DNA of 64,000 nucleotides, taken from positions 248,001 through 312,000 of the forward strand of contig JASFAU010000006.1 in the NCBI GenBank assembly GCA_039704465.1, written 5' to 3'. A program made the translations under genes and the position numbers. The notes below the pieces were generated by a model, which saw nothing but the letters and a program-made list of their open reading frames with translations, did no database searches and was not told where the DNA came from. Shown piece by piece: positions 30,869 through 40,595 of the stretch (position 1 is the stretch's first letter; each line of letters begins with the position of its first letter). Source of the stretch: Plasmodiophora brassicae (lineage: Eukaryota > Endomyxa > Phytomyxea > Plasmodiophorida > Plasmodiophoridae).

Positions 30869-33346
30869 TCAGTTGCCGCTGTTTATCGGCAGAAGATCGG
30901 CAGTGGTCGCCTTCGTCGCCTGCTGCTTCTTCTTCTTCTTCGTCTTTCGCGAGGCCGGCGCCCTGTCGTCGTTGTCGTCGTCTGGAACCCGTTTCCCGAG
31001 CGCCGACTCGATGGCCCCGTTGTTGTTCGGTTCGGCGGCGGCAGGGTCGCCGAGGGCACCCTGTGCCTTGAGGACGTAGTCCATGAGGAACGTCTTCCGG
31101 ACGAGGCGGTCGATGCGGTCGAAGTGGCGCTGCGAGTAGGCGGCCAGGGCGTCCAGGACGGCGCCGGCGCCCTTCACGCCCAGCAATCGTTCCGGGCGCG
31201 CGCGTCGGCAGATGACCCGCAGCAGGCGCTGCCCGACAATGCACCGCTTGGCGACCGTGTTCCAGTCCCGGATCCAGGACAGCGCCTCGCCCAGGTCGTC
31301 GTCGGTCAGCGCGTCGACGATCGCGTCGAGATCGCCGTCGGGGCACGCCTCCAGGATCGTGTACAACCGCCGCGGGTTGCGAAGTCGGACGGCGAGCGCG
31401 GCAGCGTTGACGTGATCGCGCGCCTTCATCGCGTTCTGCAGGGCCTGGTCGGCCAGCGTGCGCTCGTCAGCGGCGCGGCGCTCCTCCTCGGCGTCGTCCA
31501 GCGTGAAGTCGCGCCAGACGTTGATCTTCGAGTCGGTGGCACCCGTGACGAGCCGGGCGTGATCGGGCGTCAGGGCCATGGCCCAGATCTTGCCGTCGTC
31601 GTGCGCGTCCTCGAACGTCGCCGTGCACTCGTTCGTGTGCACCGTCCACAGCTTGACGAGCGCGTCCGCACCGGCCGACAGGATCTGCATGCCGCCGGGC
31701 AGGAACAGGAGGCGAAGCACCGACCCGGTGTGGCCCTGCAACGTCCTGACGCACGTGTTGTCGCGCAGCGACCAGATCCTGATCGTCCGATCGCCGGACC
31801 CGGTCGCCAGGCACTTGTCGACGGGGGAGAACGCCATGCACCAGACGCCACGACGATGGCCACGAAGCGTGGCGACTGGTGCCAGGTCGCCGGTCTCCCA
31901 GATCTTGACGGTCTTGTCCTGGGAGCACGTCGCCACGAGCTTGTCGTTGGGCGACACGGCCACCGCGTTCACGTCGGCGTCGTGCGCCAGGACGGTCGCG
32001 AGGGCGTCCGGGCGCACCGTGCCGCCCTGCAGGTCGACCTGCCAGCGTTTCAGGGTGCGGTCGGCGCTGGCCGAGTACAGGGCGCCGGCGCGACCCCAGG
32101 TGCACGCGGACACGTCCCGGGTGTGCCCCTGAACGACGGCCGTGCACGCGAACGTGCGAAGGTCCCAGACGCGCAGCGTGTTGTCCTTGGAGGCGGACGC
32201 CAGGAACGTGCCGCACGGGCTGACGCTGACGGCGAGGACGACGGCCGTGTGCCCAGACAGCAGGCGCGCGTTGAACGTGCCCAGGTCGATGATGCGGATC
32301 AGCTGCGAGTTGGTGGCGACAGCGGCGCGCTCGCTGTCGGGAAGGCACTGGATGTCCAGGATCTCGTCGTTGTACCCGATGATGCAATTCGTCTGCGCGA
32401 ACGTCGCCAGGTCGCGAACGTGCAGGTTGTGGTCCGAGCTGACCACGATGAAGTCGTCATCGCGAACCAGGACGCCCGTCAACGCGATCGCGTCGTCCTG
32501 CGCCGTCGTTTCGTCCGCGTAGACGCAGCGCATGTCGTCCAGCGTGTAGACCGCGGGCAGGCCACGTTGGCCGACCGTCATGAAACGCTTCGAGGACGAC
32601 GACGAGATCGCGACAGGGAGCGCGCAGGAATCGGGCAGCCATGCAATGCCTTCGAGTTCCTCCAGGACGGGAATCGTTCGCAGAAGCGTCAGCGTATCCG
32701 CCGCCCAGACGTTGATGACCTTGTCGCGGCCGACCGACAGCAGCCGCTCGCTGTCGGCGTCGACAGCGAGATCGGTGACCGTGGCCATGTGGTTCGACAG
32801 CGACGTGTCCGTCTGCTTGCGAAGGTCGTACGCGACGATACTGCCGTCCCGAGCGCCAGAGTACACGACGAGGGCGGATGGGTTCGGATGGAACGTGAGG
32901 CAGGTGATGACGTCGTTGTGCGCTGCGTACGTGTGTGTGGCGAACCCCTTCGTGGCGTTCCAGATGCGAACTTGCCGGTCGACGGCACCCGTCGCTAGAA
33001 GGTTTCCCGTGGAATCATACGCGATGCAGGTGATGGGGAGCTTATGGCCTTTCCATTCGCGCAGGCGCTCCCGCGTTTCCAGCGACCAGATACGAATCAG
33101 ACCACTACGCTGTACAGTGGCCAGTTCGGGTGCGGACGGGTGCAAATCGAATGCAATAAAGGCATCGTTGTCGTCTTCGAACGACGCGACAACGTGACCG
33201 TCGGCCAAGCGCACGAGTTTCACAGATTCGTTGCACCAGCAGGCGACCAACGTCTTGCATGACGACAGGCGCACCCGACCGCCCGTGTAGCAGTCCGTAT
33301 GCGTCCCGATCACGCGCCATGATTTAGACAACGATAAAGGTGCCAT
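30869..33346 (-). CDS. UTP13: UTP13/TBL3 WD40 component of the SSU processome
   Basis: Nucleolar U3 snoRNP (UtpB) subunit for early 18S rRNA processing. Unusually here it is a single exon of 825 residues, typical of the family length. Two tandem WD40 propellers are seen as repeated GH...WD/WS units (HKLPITCIAYDSTGNLLATG, HTAVVLAVSVSPCGTFLASA, HRRGVWCMAFSPVDKCLATG, HTGSVLRLLFLPGGMQILSA). They are followed by the helical Utp13 C-terminal domain (DFTLDDAEEERRAADE, TFLMDYVLKAQGAL). The tail is Lys-rich (KKKKKQQ), probably a nuclear/nucleolar signal. The stop lies 18 bases from the PP2C stop on the other strand. The long plus-strand frames across this gene are antisense artefacts. Confidence 0.9.
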   Translation of the reverse strand: MAPLSLSKSWRVIGTHTDCYTGGRVRLSSCKTLVACWCNESVKLVRLADGHVVASFEDDNDAFIAFDLHPSAPELATVQRSGLIRIWSLETRERLREWKGHKLPITCIAYDSTGNLLATGAVDRQVRIWNATKGFATHTYAAHNDVITCLTFHPNPSALVVYSGARDGSIVAYDLRKQTDTSLSNHMATVTDLAVDADSERLLSVGRDKVINVWAADTLTLLRTIPVLEELEGIAWLPDSCALPVAISSSSSKRFMTVGQRGLPAVYTLDDMRCVYADETTAQDDAIALTGVLVRDDDFIVVSSDHNLHVRDLATFAQTNCIIGYNDEILDIQCLPDSERAAVATNSQLIRIIDLGTFNARLLSGHTAVVLAVSVSPCGTFLASASKDNTLRVWDLRTFACTAVVQGHTRDVSACTWGRAGALYSASADRTLKRWQVDLQGGTVRPDALATVLAHDADVNAVAVSPNDKLVATCSQDKTVKIWETGDLAPVATLRGHRRGVWCMAFSPVDKCLATGSGDRTIRIWSLRDNTCVRTLQGHTGSVLRLLFLPGGMQILSAGADALVKLWTVHTNECTATFEDAHDDGKIWAMALTPDHARLVTGATDSKINVWRDFTLDDAEEERRAADERTLADQALQNAMKARDHVNAAALAVRLRNPRRLYTILEACPDGDLDAIVDALTDDDLGEALSWIRDWNTVAKRCIVGQRLLRVICRRARPERLLGVKGAGAVLDALAAYSQRHFDRIDRLVRKTFLMDYVLKAQGALGDPAAAEPNNNGAIESALGKRVPDDDNDDRAPASRKTKKKKKQQATKATTADLLPINSGN

Positions 33347-33982
33347 GGGCGGCCCAGCTCACAAGTCTGCCTCGAGGTAGCCCTGCGCCGCGCGCCACGG
33401 ACCCCGCGACGGACTTCACGGACTTGCTGCACACCCACAGACACGCACACAGAGGATGCGCCATTCAAGCGGCCGATGTGCCTACTTTCATTGACCTACC
33501 AGGAACGATGATGTGCGGGTGAGCTGGCCTATGATGGGCTTGGGGAGGTTGTGTGCTATCTGGATGGTTCTGAGCCGTCATGGTTGTGGCGGTAATCAGC
33601 TCTTTGCGAAGAGCGGCTGGCGCAGACGGGGTCGCCAGTTTAGGTGACAGTCACTCCGTTCCGTGAGGCGAGCGTTGAGCCGAGGTTGCAATGGTTGGTG
33701 TAGTCGCTGGTGGCGTTCTCGCTTGTGCCACTGTCTGACGGTGGGCGGTACAGTTCCGTGGTGCGCTTCGACGCCTTGCATGTCGAGTGAGCGTTCATCT
33801 GCATGTCGTTTCCGGGATCCGGCGCCTGTCGACTATCGATGAGAAGCTTGGCACCGTACCACCATGGTATATGCACGCTTCTGCACTCGGATTGAATGCT
33901 GGTATAGGCGGCCAAGTTTCGACTTGGCGCTTGTGACCCGTTCGAGCAAGGCGGGTCCTGCCTACCGCCAAAGTTCGTAGCA
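33347..33982. other. Intergenic upstream of UTP13
   Basis: About 640 bases between the divergent UTP13 start and the first recognised exon of the pterin-dehydratase-like gene. No gene family recognised; an upstream exon of the latter could lie near 33950, where the frame is open across GSCLPPKFVAM. Confidence 0.35.
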
Positions 33983-34461
33983 ATGCTGCACAAGAGCGTC
34001 AAGGAGTGGAAGGTGAACAAGGAGTCGACAAAGCTGACCCGGACATTCACGCTAGCATCAGTGGACCTCCTGAATGCGTTCGCTGCCAAAATCTACAAGA
34101 TCGGTGAAAACCGTAAGCGTCCATGGTCGTCTGTGCATTATTGACCGCTAACAGGATTCCCACAGTTGATCATCCACCGCATTCGGTAAGTACAGCTGTC
34201 CGCGGTCCATGGCCGAAGAACACATGTTGACAATCGACACGAAAGGTCGTCCTGCGAAGTTCGGAACTGGCCGCTGAGGTGACCTTGTACACCCCAAAAT
34301 TGGAAGGCTTGTCGTACCGCGACTTCCAGATGGCCCTGATGATCCCGTACCTCGGCGAACTGAAAGGTAAATCCTGTGGCCCTGCCTGCGACCCTGTATC
34401 GTCCACGTCCACGAGCGGCCCCACCGAATCCTCGCAGCCGACAACCAGCCCGGCTCCATGA
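33983..34461 (+). CDS. Pterin-4a-carbinolamine dehydratase-like protein
   Basis: Exons 33983-34112, 34155-34185 and 34260-34461 join in phase (42- and 74-nt introns) to about 120 residues, the usual size of this family. Matching blocks are KEWKVNKESTKLTRTFTLAS at the start, a central helix (LLNAFAAKIYKIGE) and the strand-turn-helix VTLYTPKLEGLSYRDFQMA, which corresponds to the THxxxGLTxxDxxxA signature. The catalytic HHP is replaced by RFPQL, so dehydratase activity is doubtful. The C-terminal Ser/Thr/Pro tail is unusual. The family call rests on the last block and on length; the start could be further upstream. Confidence 0.5.
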
Positions 34462-34704
34462 CCGCTTGCAATACATCATGTGGGTTACCGTGTATATGTG
34501 GCGGCACCACGTCATACCGTCCGGGTGACGGTGCTTGTGGCAACAAGCAGGCTAGCAGCACCGATAGTTCCTGCCATCTGTCCACGTTTCGAACAGGTTT
34601 AGTTAGCACCACGACAGCGATGCCTCGACGATCCGCGCCGATGCGCCATCGCCATCTATTCCAGGGTGGTGCGTGACTGCTGACCCGCTAGCTGCATGCC
34701 CCCA

Positions 34705-34893
34705 AATCAGGACACTGTTGCGACCTCGAGTTCGCAGTCCGTGGCGGAGTCCGTGGCGGAGTTCGTTGCTGACTGACCTATCTGGCTTTGCGGACATTCC
34801 GGACATTCTCACGGTGCTGCCATGGCAGTTCACGGACTACTAAAGTCATTCTGTTATTGTCCTGCTTGAGTTCACGTGTCCCGTGCTTCAATT
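34705..34893 (+). repeat. 5' LTR (189 bp)
   Basis: Starts AATCAGGACACTGTT and ends GTGCTTCAATT. It contains a GTGGCGGAGTCC/GTGGCGGAGTTC near-repeat and a GGACATTCC GGACATTC repeat in the middle. It must contain the element's promoter, though no TATA box is obvious. Confidence 0.95.
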
Positions 34894-34917
34894 GGTTTTG
34901 GGCCCATCCCAAGCCTA

Positions 34918-35038
34918 CCTCTGTCCCTGTTTCTGTCCCTGTTCCTGTCCGTGTTCCTGTCCCTGTTCCTGTCCTTGTTCCAGTCCCTGTTCCTGTCCCT
35001 GTTCCTGTCCCTGTTCCTGTCACTGTTCCTGTTCCAGC
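34918..35038 (+). repeat. 12-bp tandem repeat in the element's leader
   Basis: About ten imperfect copies of CTGTTCCTGTCC between the 5' LTR and the Gag start codon. Imperfect members (CTGTTTCTGTCC, GTGTTCCTGTCC) suggest gradual expansion. Located in the untranslated leader, where packaging or translation signals usually lie. Confidence 0.8.
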
Positions 35039-35114
35039 GTCCGAAGCCCCTCGTGATCCAGCTCGCGTCGTGACCGCCCGCGTTCCGTCTCCGTCTCTCT
35101 CGTGATCGCCCGCA

Positions 35115-36065
35115 ATGGCGGAAGACTGGAACCAGCTCGTTACAGGCCTTACCTCCCAGATCCAGATCCTTCAACAACAGCAACAGCAGCAGCAGCAGCT
35201 ACTGCAGCAACAGCACGACCAACTGCTGCAACAGCAACAACAACTGACGCAGGCCCAGGCCTCCCCACAACAGCGAACGGTCTCACAGCATCATGCTCCT
35301 GAGCCCAAGGTCAAGCTTCCGCCCATGTACAACGGCGGCCGGGGCGAACTTCGCGGCTTTCTGAACCAGATCAAGCTGGTTATCACTCAGCGGCCCAACA
35401 CCTACGCGGCCGACGCTCAGAAGGTCGCGCTGGTGGGCCAGCTGTTGGGTGGGGACGCCCTAAAGTGGTTTAACCCACTGTTCGAGCGGAATAACGACCT
35501 GATGAAGGACTTCAGCGCCTTCGTCTCCGCAATCAAGAGCAGATTCGGGGACCCGAACCTCGCAGAGACCGCGGCCCGCAAGCTCCAGCACCTGCGTCAG
35601 GGCAGAGGCACTGTCGCCCGCTTCGCCACAGAATTCCAGAATCTGGCGGCGGACGCTGGGTTCAACGACTCAGCCTGCCGACACATGTTCCGCGCCGGCC
35701 TGGCCAGGGACGTGCAGTTCCTGCTGCTGTCCCTACCCGTCGCCGAGACGCTTGACGAGCTTGTCATACAGGCAATTCGGTGCGACAACCGCCTGGCCGA
35801 GCACCGATCGGCCACCGCCCTCGTTCCTGTCCCTGCTGTCTCCGCCGCCGCAGTGCCGTCCGCTCCTTCCCCAGCCCCGGCCGCCGCGGTTGGGGATCCT
35901 ATGGTTATCGACGCCGCGATCGGCGGTGGGCCCCGCGCGCCCTTAACCCAAGACGAGAAAGATCGCCGTCGTCGCGAAGGCCTGTGCCTCTACTGCGGGG
36001 TGGCTGGTCATGTCGCAGTGTCCTGCCCTGTGCGTCCGCAGGGAAACGCCTCCCGGCGTGGCTGA
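35115..36065 (+). CDS. gag: Gag of the LTR retrotransposon
   Basis: 316 residues. The N-terminus has a Gln-rich coil (QLLQQQHDQLLQQQQQLTQA) encoded by CAG/CAA runs. A retrotransposon-Gag capsid domain follows (KVKLPPMYNGGRGELRGFL, ALKWFNPLFE, FVSAIKSRFGDPN, FATEFQNLAADAGF). A Pro/Ala linker leads to one CCHC zinc knuckle (CLYCGVAGHVAVSC). The capsid pattern resembles Ty3-like rather than Ty1-like Gag. The Pol frame overlaps the 3' end in the -1 register, so Pol is probably made by frameshifting or reinitiation. Confidence 0.9.
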   Translation: MAEDWNQLVTGLTSQIQILQQQQQQQQQLLQQQHDQLLQQQQQLTQAQASPQQRTVSQHHAPEPKVKLPPMYNGGRGELRGFLNQIKLVITQRPNTYAADAQKVALVGQLLGGDALKWFNPLFERNNDLMKDFSAFVSAIKSRFGDPNLAETAARKLQHLRQGRGTVARFATEFQNLAADAGFNDSACRHMFRAGLARDVQFLLLSLPVAETLDELVIQAIRCDNRLAEHRSATALVPVPAVSAAAVPSAPSPAPAAAVGDPMVIDAAIGGGPRAPLTQDEKDRRRREGLCLYCGVAGHVAVSCPVRPQGNASRRG

Positions 36066-39000
36066 AATACCGGTCGGTCGCCACGTCTACCAATACACCT
36101 GTTCCATCATGTAACCCCGACCACTTCTCTCCCGAGCCAAGTATGATTTCCGCGTCCACCAACCTCGTCGAGCACTTGGACCGTGTCCTAAGCATAGACG
36201 TGTCCCTTCAACTCGACAATGGCAAGACTGTACAGACGAAGGCACTTATCGACTCAGGAGCAACCAACGACTTCATACACTCCGACTTCGCCCGCGCTCA
36301 CAACGTTCCGCTCACCAAGAAACCCGCACCGGTAGATCTGGAGGTAATTGACGGGCGGCGGCTACCGAAGGTGGCGCTGGAAACGGCCCCTGTCCGCCTC
36401 AGCATCGGCAACCACTCCGAATCGATCGTGTTGAACGTAATCGACTCCCCACGATTCCCGATTATCCTCGGCATGACCTGGCTCTCGAGGCACAACCCGA
36501 ACATTAACTGGACACGCCGAACGATGGAGATTACTCGTGTCACTCAGGACGCCGCGCGCGAACAGAGCGAACCCAAGGAAGCCATCACAGCCCTAACCTT
36601 GCACGACACTGACGTATTCCCTCAGCAACCAGACCCACCACCTCAAGACCTCTCGCCACCCCCACGACACGAACGGCGGTCGAGGGCCCGTGTTGACAGC
36701 GGCAAGGCACCATACGCAGTCCCACTTCCCGGTGATTGGAACCAAGCCCAATGCCTCAAGCGGTGGCACCACCGACTCGGCCATCGTAACCTGCGGGACG
36801 TCATCCTGATGGCAAACCACGACCTCACCGAATCCATGGAGATTCTGGCGCAGAAGGTTGACAAGTTCTGTGAAGGGTGCACTGTCGCGAAAGCCAAGGA
36901 ACGCCCTTTCCCGTCGGAGTCCAAAGACAAGGAGTGGAATGTTCTCGAGAGAATCGACGTCGACGAATGCGGTCCGCTTCCCGTTGCGTCACTCAATGGG
37001 GAACGGTACTTTATCACGTTCACAGAATTCGCAACCAGGATGAAATTCACATTCCTGCTGCACCACAAGAACGAGGCGCTGACCAAGTTCAAAGAGCTCA
37101 AGGCACGAATTGAGAACCGCCTGGAGAAATCCATTAAGATCCTGTTCGGTGACAACGATGGAGTATTCATCAACGACGAGTTCAAGGCGCTCCTGCAGGA
37201 ATGCGGGATCGAATGGAGATCAACGGTGGAGTATTCTTCTAAGCAGAACGGCGTCTCCGAACGTGGCCACCTGACGCTCATGGACTCCGGCCGCGCAATG
37301 CTCGTACACGCAAGGCTTCCCAAGCAGTTCTGGGGACCCGCAATCCTGACTGCCAGCCACGTCCATAATCTCTGCCCCCACCCTCGCGATCCCACGACAA
37401 CGCCCCATGAAAAGCTGTCGCGTTCGAAACCCGACATCCGCTATCTCAGAACGTTCGGGTGCGACGCATATGGCTACGTCCCGTCCAGCCAGAGAACGAA
37501 GCTGGATCCACGCGCTGTGAAAGGCATCTTCATCGGATACGCGGACCACCAGAAAGGGTACGTTCTCTATCACCCGTCGTCCGGCCTAATCAAGGTGTAC
37601 CGCAGCGTGACGTTCAACGAAGACAGCTTCGGCGGCCGCAGTGCAGATGACGCACTCGCTGATCCCGACGAGCCCGAGTCCGAATACGACGGCAACTACG
37701 TCCCCTCCGATGACGAATCCGCCGTCGAGGGGGCGCAGCTTGCAGGCCCCAGTGAGGATCCGCGGTCTCCCATTCAACGGGCTCGGCGTACCCCCCGCAA
37801 GCCAGACCGTCTTGGAGACCCCGTTCATCACGCCTGGATCGCGTCACTGCAACCTACCCACGACGCCCCCATCCACCACATGTGGATAGGTTCCACACAT
37901 CAATGCGAGGACGACGACGGCGCCACACCCAGCGCAGAGGACCCCGACACTCCAACCACATACGAAGACGCTATGGCGAGTCCCGAGGCAGAGTTCTGGA
38001 CCAAGGCGATGACCGATGAATTGAACAGCCTGACAGAGCACAAAACATGGGAAGCCGTCGAGCGACTACCCGTTGGGGCCCGTCCCATCGGATGTCGCTG
38101 GGTGTACAAGCGCAAAATCATGAAGACAAGTCAGGTTCCGCCAGACTCCACCTGGGTGCTTCGCCACGACCCCGATGGTGTCACCACCCACCGGTATAAG
38201 GCTCGCCTGTGTATACTTGGCTACAAACAGCGCGAAGGCGTCGACTACACCAAGACGTACGCGCCAGTTATTCGCAGCGACATCCTCCGCCTAGTACTAG
38301 CCCTATCCGTCCACGACAAGGAGATTATCGCAGAGCAGATGGACGTGATGACGGCATTTCTGAACGCCTACCTCACCGAAGAGATCTACATGGACTCTCC
38401 GAAGGGGTCGAAGGCCAGAACCCGCTTCGTCAAGCTCCTTCGATCGATCTACGGCCTGAAACAGGCACCAAGAGAATGGTTCAAGGTCATCGACGCCTTC
38501 CTCGTCAACGAATGTGGGTTCCAACGAGCCAAGTCCGCGTCGTGCTTGTACTTCAAACGTAGTCCAACCGGAAGGCTCGTCGTCGTTGGGGTCTACGTCG
38601 ACGATATCCCCATCGTCGGACATCCCGAACTTGTACACGAAACCAAGTCATCCCTCTCAAGGAGATTCAAGATGTCTGACATGGGTGAACTTCAATCCGT
38701 CATCGGCCTCGACGTGGATAGACAAGGTGGATCGGTGTTTCTGTCACAGGAACGCTACACGAAGACCATCATCGACACCTACGGCATGGCTGAATCGCGC
38801 CCCGTCTCGACACCGGCAGACGCGAACTTGAAGCTATCCACATCACTGTGCCCGCAGAACCAAGCTGACCGTGAACTGGTCGCGTTAGAAGGCCAGCGCA
38901 TCAACTACCGAGCGGCAGTAGGCCACCTAATGTGGCTACTACACACTCGCCCAGACATCGCCTACGCTGTGAACGAGGTCTCACGTTATGTTCAAGACCC

Positions 39001-39679
39001 AGGGCCAGCCCATTTCGTCGCGCTGAAGCGGATCTTCAGGTACCTCAACGGCACGCGCAACTACGGGCTCCTGTTCGAAGGAGGTGGGGAAGCAACCACA
39101 CCATTCCTAGTCGGCTATTCCGACTCTGACTGGGCAGGAGACGTCGACTCACGTCGGTCAACTTCTGGATACGTGTTCCTTCTGAATGGCTGTCCGGTTT
39201 CGTTCCGTTCTAAGAAGCAGACCACAGTCGCGTTATCATCGTGCGAGGCGGAGACGGTGGCATCAACACTCGCGGCAACAGAAGGCGTATGGTTGCGCAA
39301 TGTGCTGGACGAACTAGGTTTTCCACAAGCTCAGCCTACGCTCCTAAACGTGGACAACCAGGGGGCGATCGCGTTTGCCAACAGTGAAATCAACCACAGC
39401 AAAATGAAACACCTCGCGCTCAAGGATCACTTCGTCAGAGAACTGGTGGCATCCAACCTGATCAAGGTGCACTATGTTCGCTCAAGTGACAATCTAGCCG
39501 ATATCTTCACGAAGCCGCTGGGGAAGGTCAAGTTTGTCGAATTCCGGCAGGCTCTCAAGTGCGTACCTCGTCCTGACCGAATCCCGAACTCTTCGGTCGA
39601 GGGGGCGAATCAGGACACTGTTGCGACCTCGAGTTCGCAGTCCGTGGCGGAGTCCGTGGCGGAGTTCGTTGCTGACTGA
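36063..39679 (+). CDS. pol: Pol polyprotein (PR-IN-RT-RH)
   Basis: One uninterrupted frame; it is open back to 35780 within Gag, in the -1 register, and the first useful ATG outside Gag is near 36144. The aspartic protease has ALIDSGATNDFIHSDFA and later ILGMTWLSRHNP, a Ty3/chromovirus-type signature. The integrase begins with an HHCC finger (HHRLGH...CEGC); the core keeps Asp in DVDECG, Asp in FGDND and Glu in NGVSERGH. Copia-type reverse transcriptase has RLVLALSVHDKEIIAEQMDV, LKQAPREWF and the YVDD box; the RNase H part has GYSDSDWAGDVDSRRSTSGY. The stop codon lies 72 bases inside the 3' LTR, so the last ~20 residues are LTR-encoded. All domains look complete. Confidence 0.93.
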
Positions 39680-39796
39680 CCTATCTGGCTTTGCGGACAT
39701 TCCGGACATTCTCACGGTGCTGCCATGGCAGTTCACGGACTACTAAAGTCATTCTGTTATTGTCCTGCTTGAGTTCACGTGTCCCGTGCTTCAATT
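39608..39796 (+). repeat. 3' LTR (189 bp)
   Basis: Read as identical to the 5' LTR over its full length. It follows a GAGGGGGCG polypurine stretch and includes the Pol stop codon. Confidence 0.95.
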
Positions 39797-39911
39797 CCCC
39801 AGTGCTCGGCTCGGAGGCGGCGGCACGTGAAGTAGTTCGCGCGGGTATAGGCCGCTGGTGCGCGAAGCCGCGTCGGTGCCGGCCATTTTTCATGAACGGG
39901 GCAACGGGACC

Positions 39912-40469
39912 ATGTCGCGGGACCTGGGCCTGCTGACGATGTACTGCGACATGGGCACGTATGTCATCGTTGACCGGGCCGCCGTCGAGCGTGAAATGGC
40001 GTGTGAGCCGGTCGCCGCGCGCCGGCGTGCCGGAACGGGCGCCGCCCTGCCTGGCCTACTGCGGGCGCTGTCAGGCATGGCTGGGCGTGCTGTGTCCGTG
40101 CTGATCGATCGGGCAAGTCCACAAGGTGGCCTGTTTGGGCGGGCGCTTCGTGGGCATCGCGATGCCGAATTTGAGGTCGGGCGGCTGCTGGAACAGGGAT
40201 CCGATGCGATCGTCGCCGATGCTGCCCTGGCGATGCATTTCTACAGAAGGGCTGCCGCGCGAGGCCATCGCCATGCACAGCTTCGGTTAGAGTACCTGGA
40301 GGACCTTGACGACGTGTACGACAATGATGGTAACGACGGGCCCTTAGCGGGTCCGCTCAATGTGATCGGCCAGTATGTTCGGCGCTGGTGGACGGGCGAA
40401 GAGCCACTGCCCATCGATGACTACGTTGAGATACCGTACACGCTGGACGACGGTGGCGCCGTTTACTGA
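39912..40469 (+). CDS. Sel1-like repeat protein
   Basis: 185 residues from the chosen start MSRDLGLLTM; an upstream in-frame ATG at 39858, 18 codons earlier, is nearer the retrotransposon. One clear Sel1-type repeat is present: EFEVGRLLEQGSDAIVADAA, LAMHFYRRAAARGHRHAQ, then LRLEYLED. Preceding residues (GGLFGRALRGHRDAE) may be a degenerate repeat. Sel1 repeats are helical protein-protein adaptors, so a scaffolding role is inferred. The C-terminus is acidic with aromatic residues. The retrotransposon inserted about 110 bases upstream of the start and may influence its expression. Confidence 0.65.
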   Translation: MSRDLGLLTMYCDMGTYVIVDRAAVEREMACEPVAARRRAGTGAALPGLLRALSGMAGRAVSVLIDRASPQGGLFGRALRGHRDAEFEVGRLLEQGSDAIVADAALAMHFYRRAAARGHRHAQLRLEYLEDLDDVYDNDGNDGPLAGPLNVIGQYVRRWWTGEEPLPIDDYVEIPYTLDDGGAVY

Positions 40470-40595
40470 TCGCCCTCATTCACATTGGTCGTAATATTCT
40501 ACACAACATTCTAGTAATTCGACGACAGCGAAACCCCTCAACGCATCCTGGCCGGACTGTCGGGTCTGTATTAATTGCCCAGTGGCGTAACGCGG

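Larger units (their letters stand above)
34700..39801 (+). mobile_element. Intact LTR retrotransposon with identical LTRs
   Basis: Two 189-bp LTRs (34705-34893, 39608-39796) that I read as identical are flanked by a 5-bp duplication CCCCA (34700-34704, 39797-39801). The LTR termini are AAT...ATT rather than the usual TG...CA. Between them are a Gag frame and a long Pol frame in the order protease, integrase, reverse transcriptase, RNase H, which is the Copia (Ty1) order. A purine run (39599-39605) abuts the 3' LTR as polypurine tract. Identical LTRs and open frames indicate recent insertion. It lies between the pterin-dehydratase-like gene and the Sel1 gene without breaking a recognised exon. 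Confidence 0.95.

Noticed and set aside
30851..32998. 715-codon plus-strand frame opposite UTP13
   Set aside because: Antisense artefact of a GC-rich WD40 gene; low-complexity Arg/Val/Asp composition.
34918..35038. CRISPR-like repeat array
   Set aside because: The unit is 12 bp with no spacers; it is a simple tandem repeat in a retrotransposon leader.
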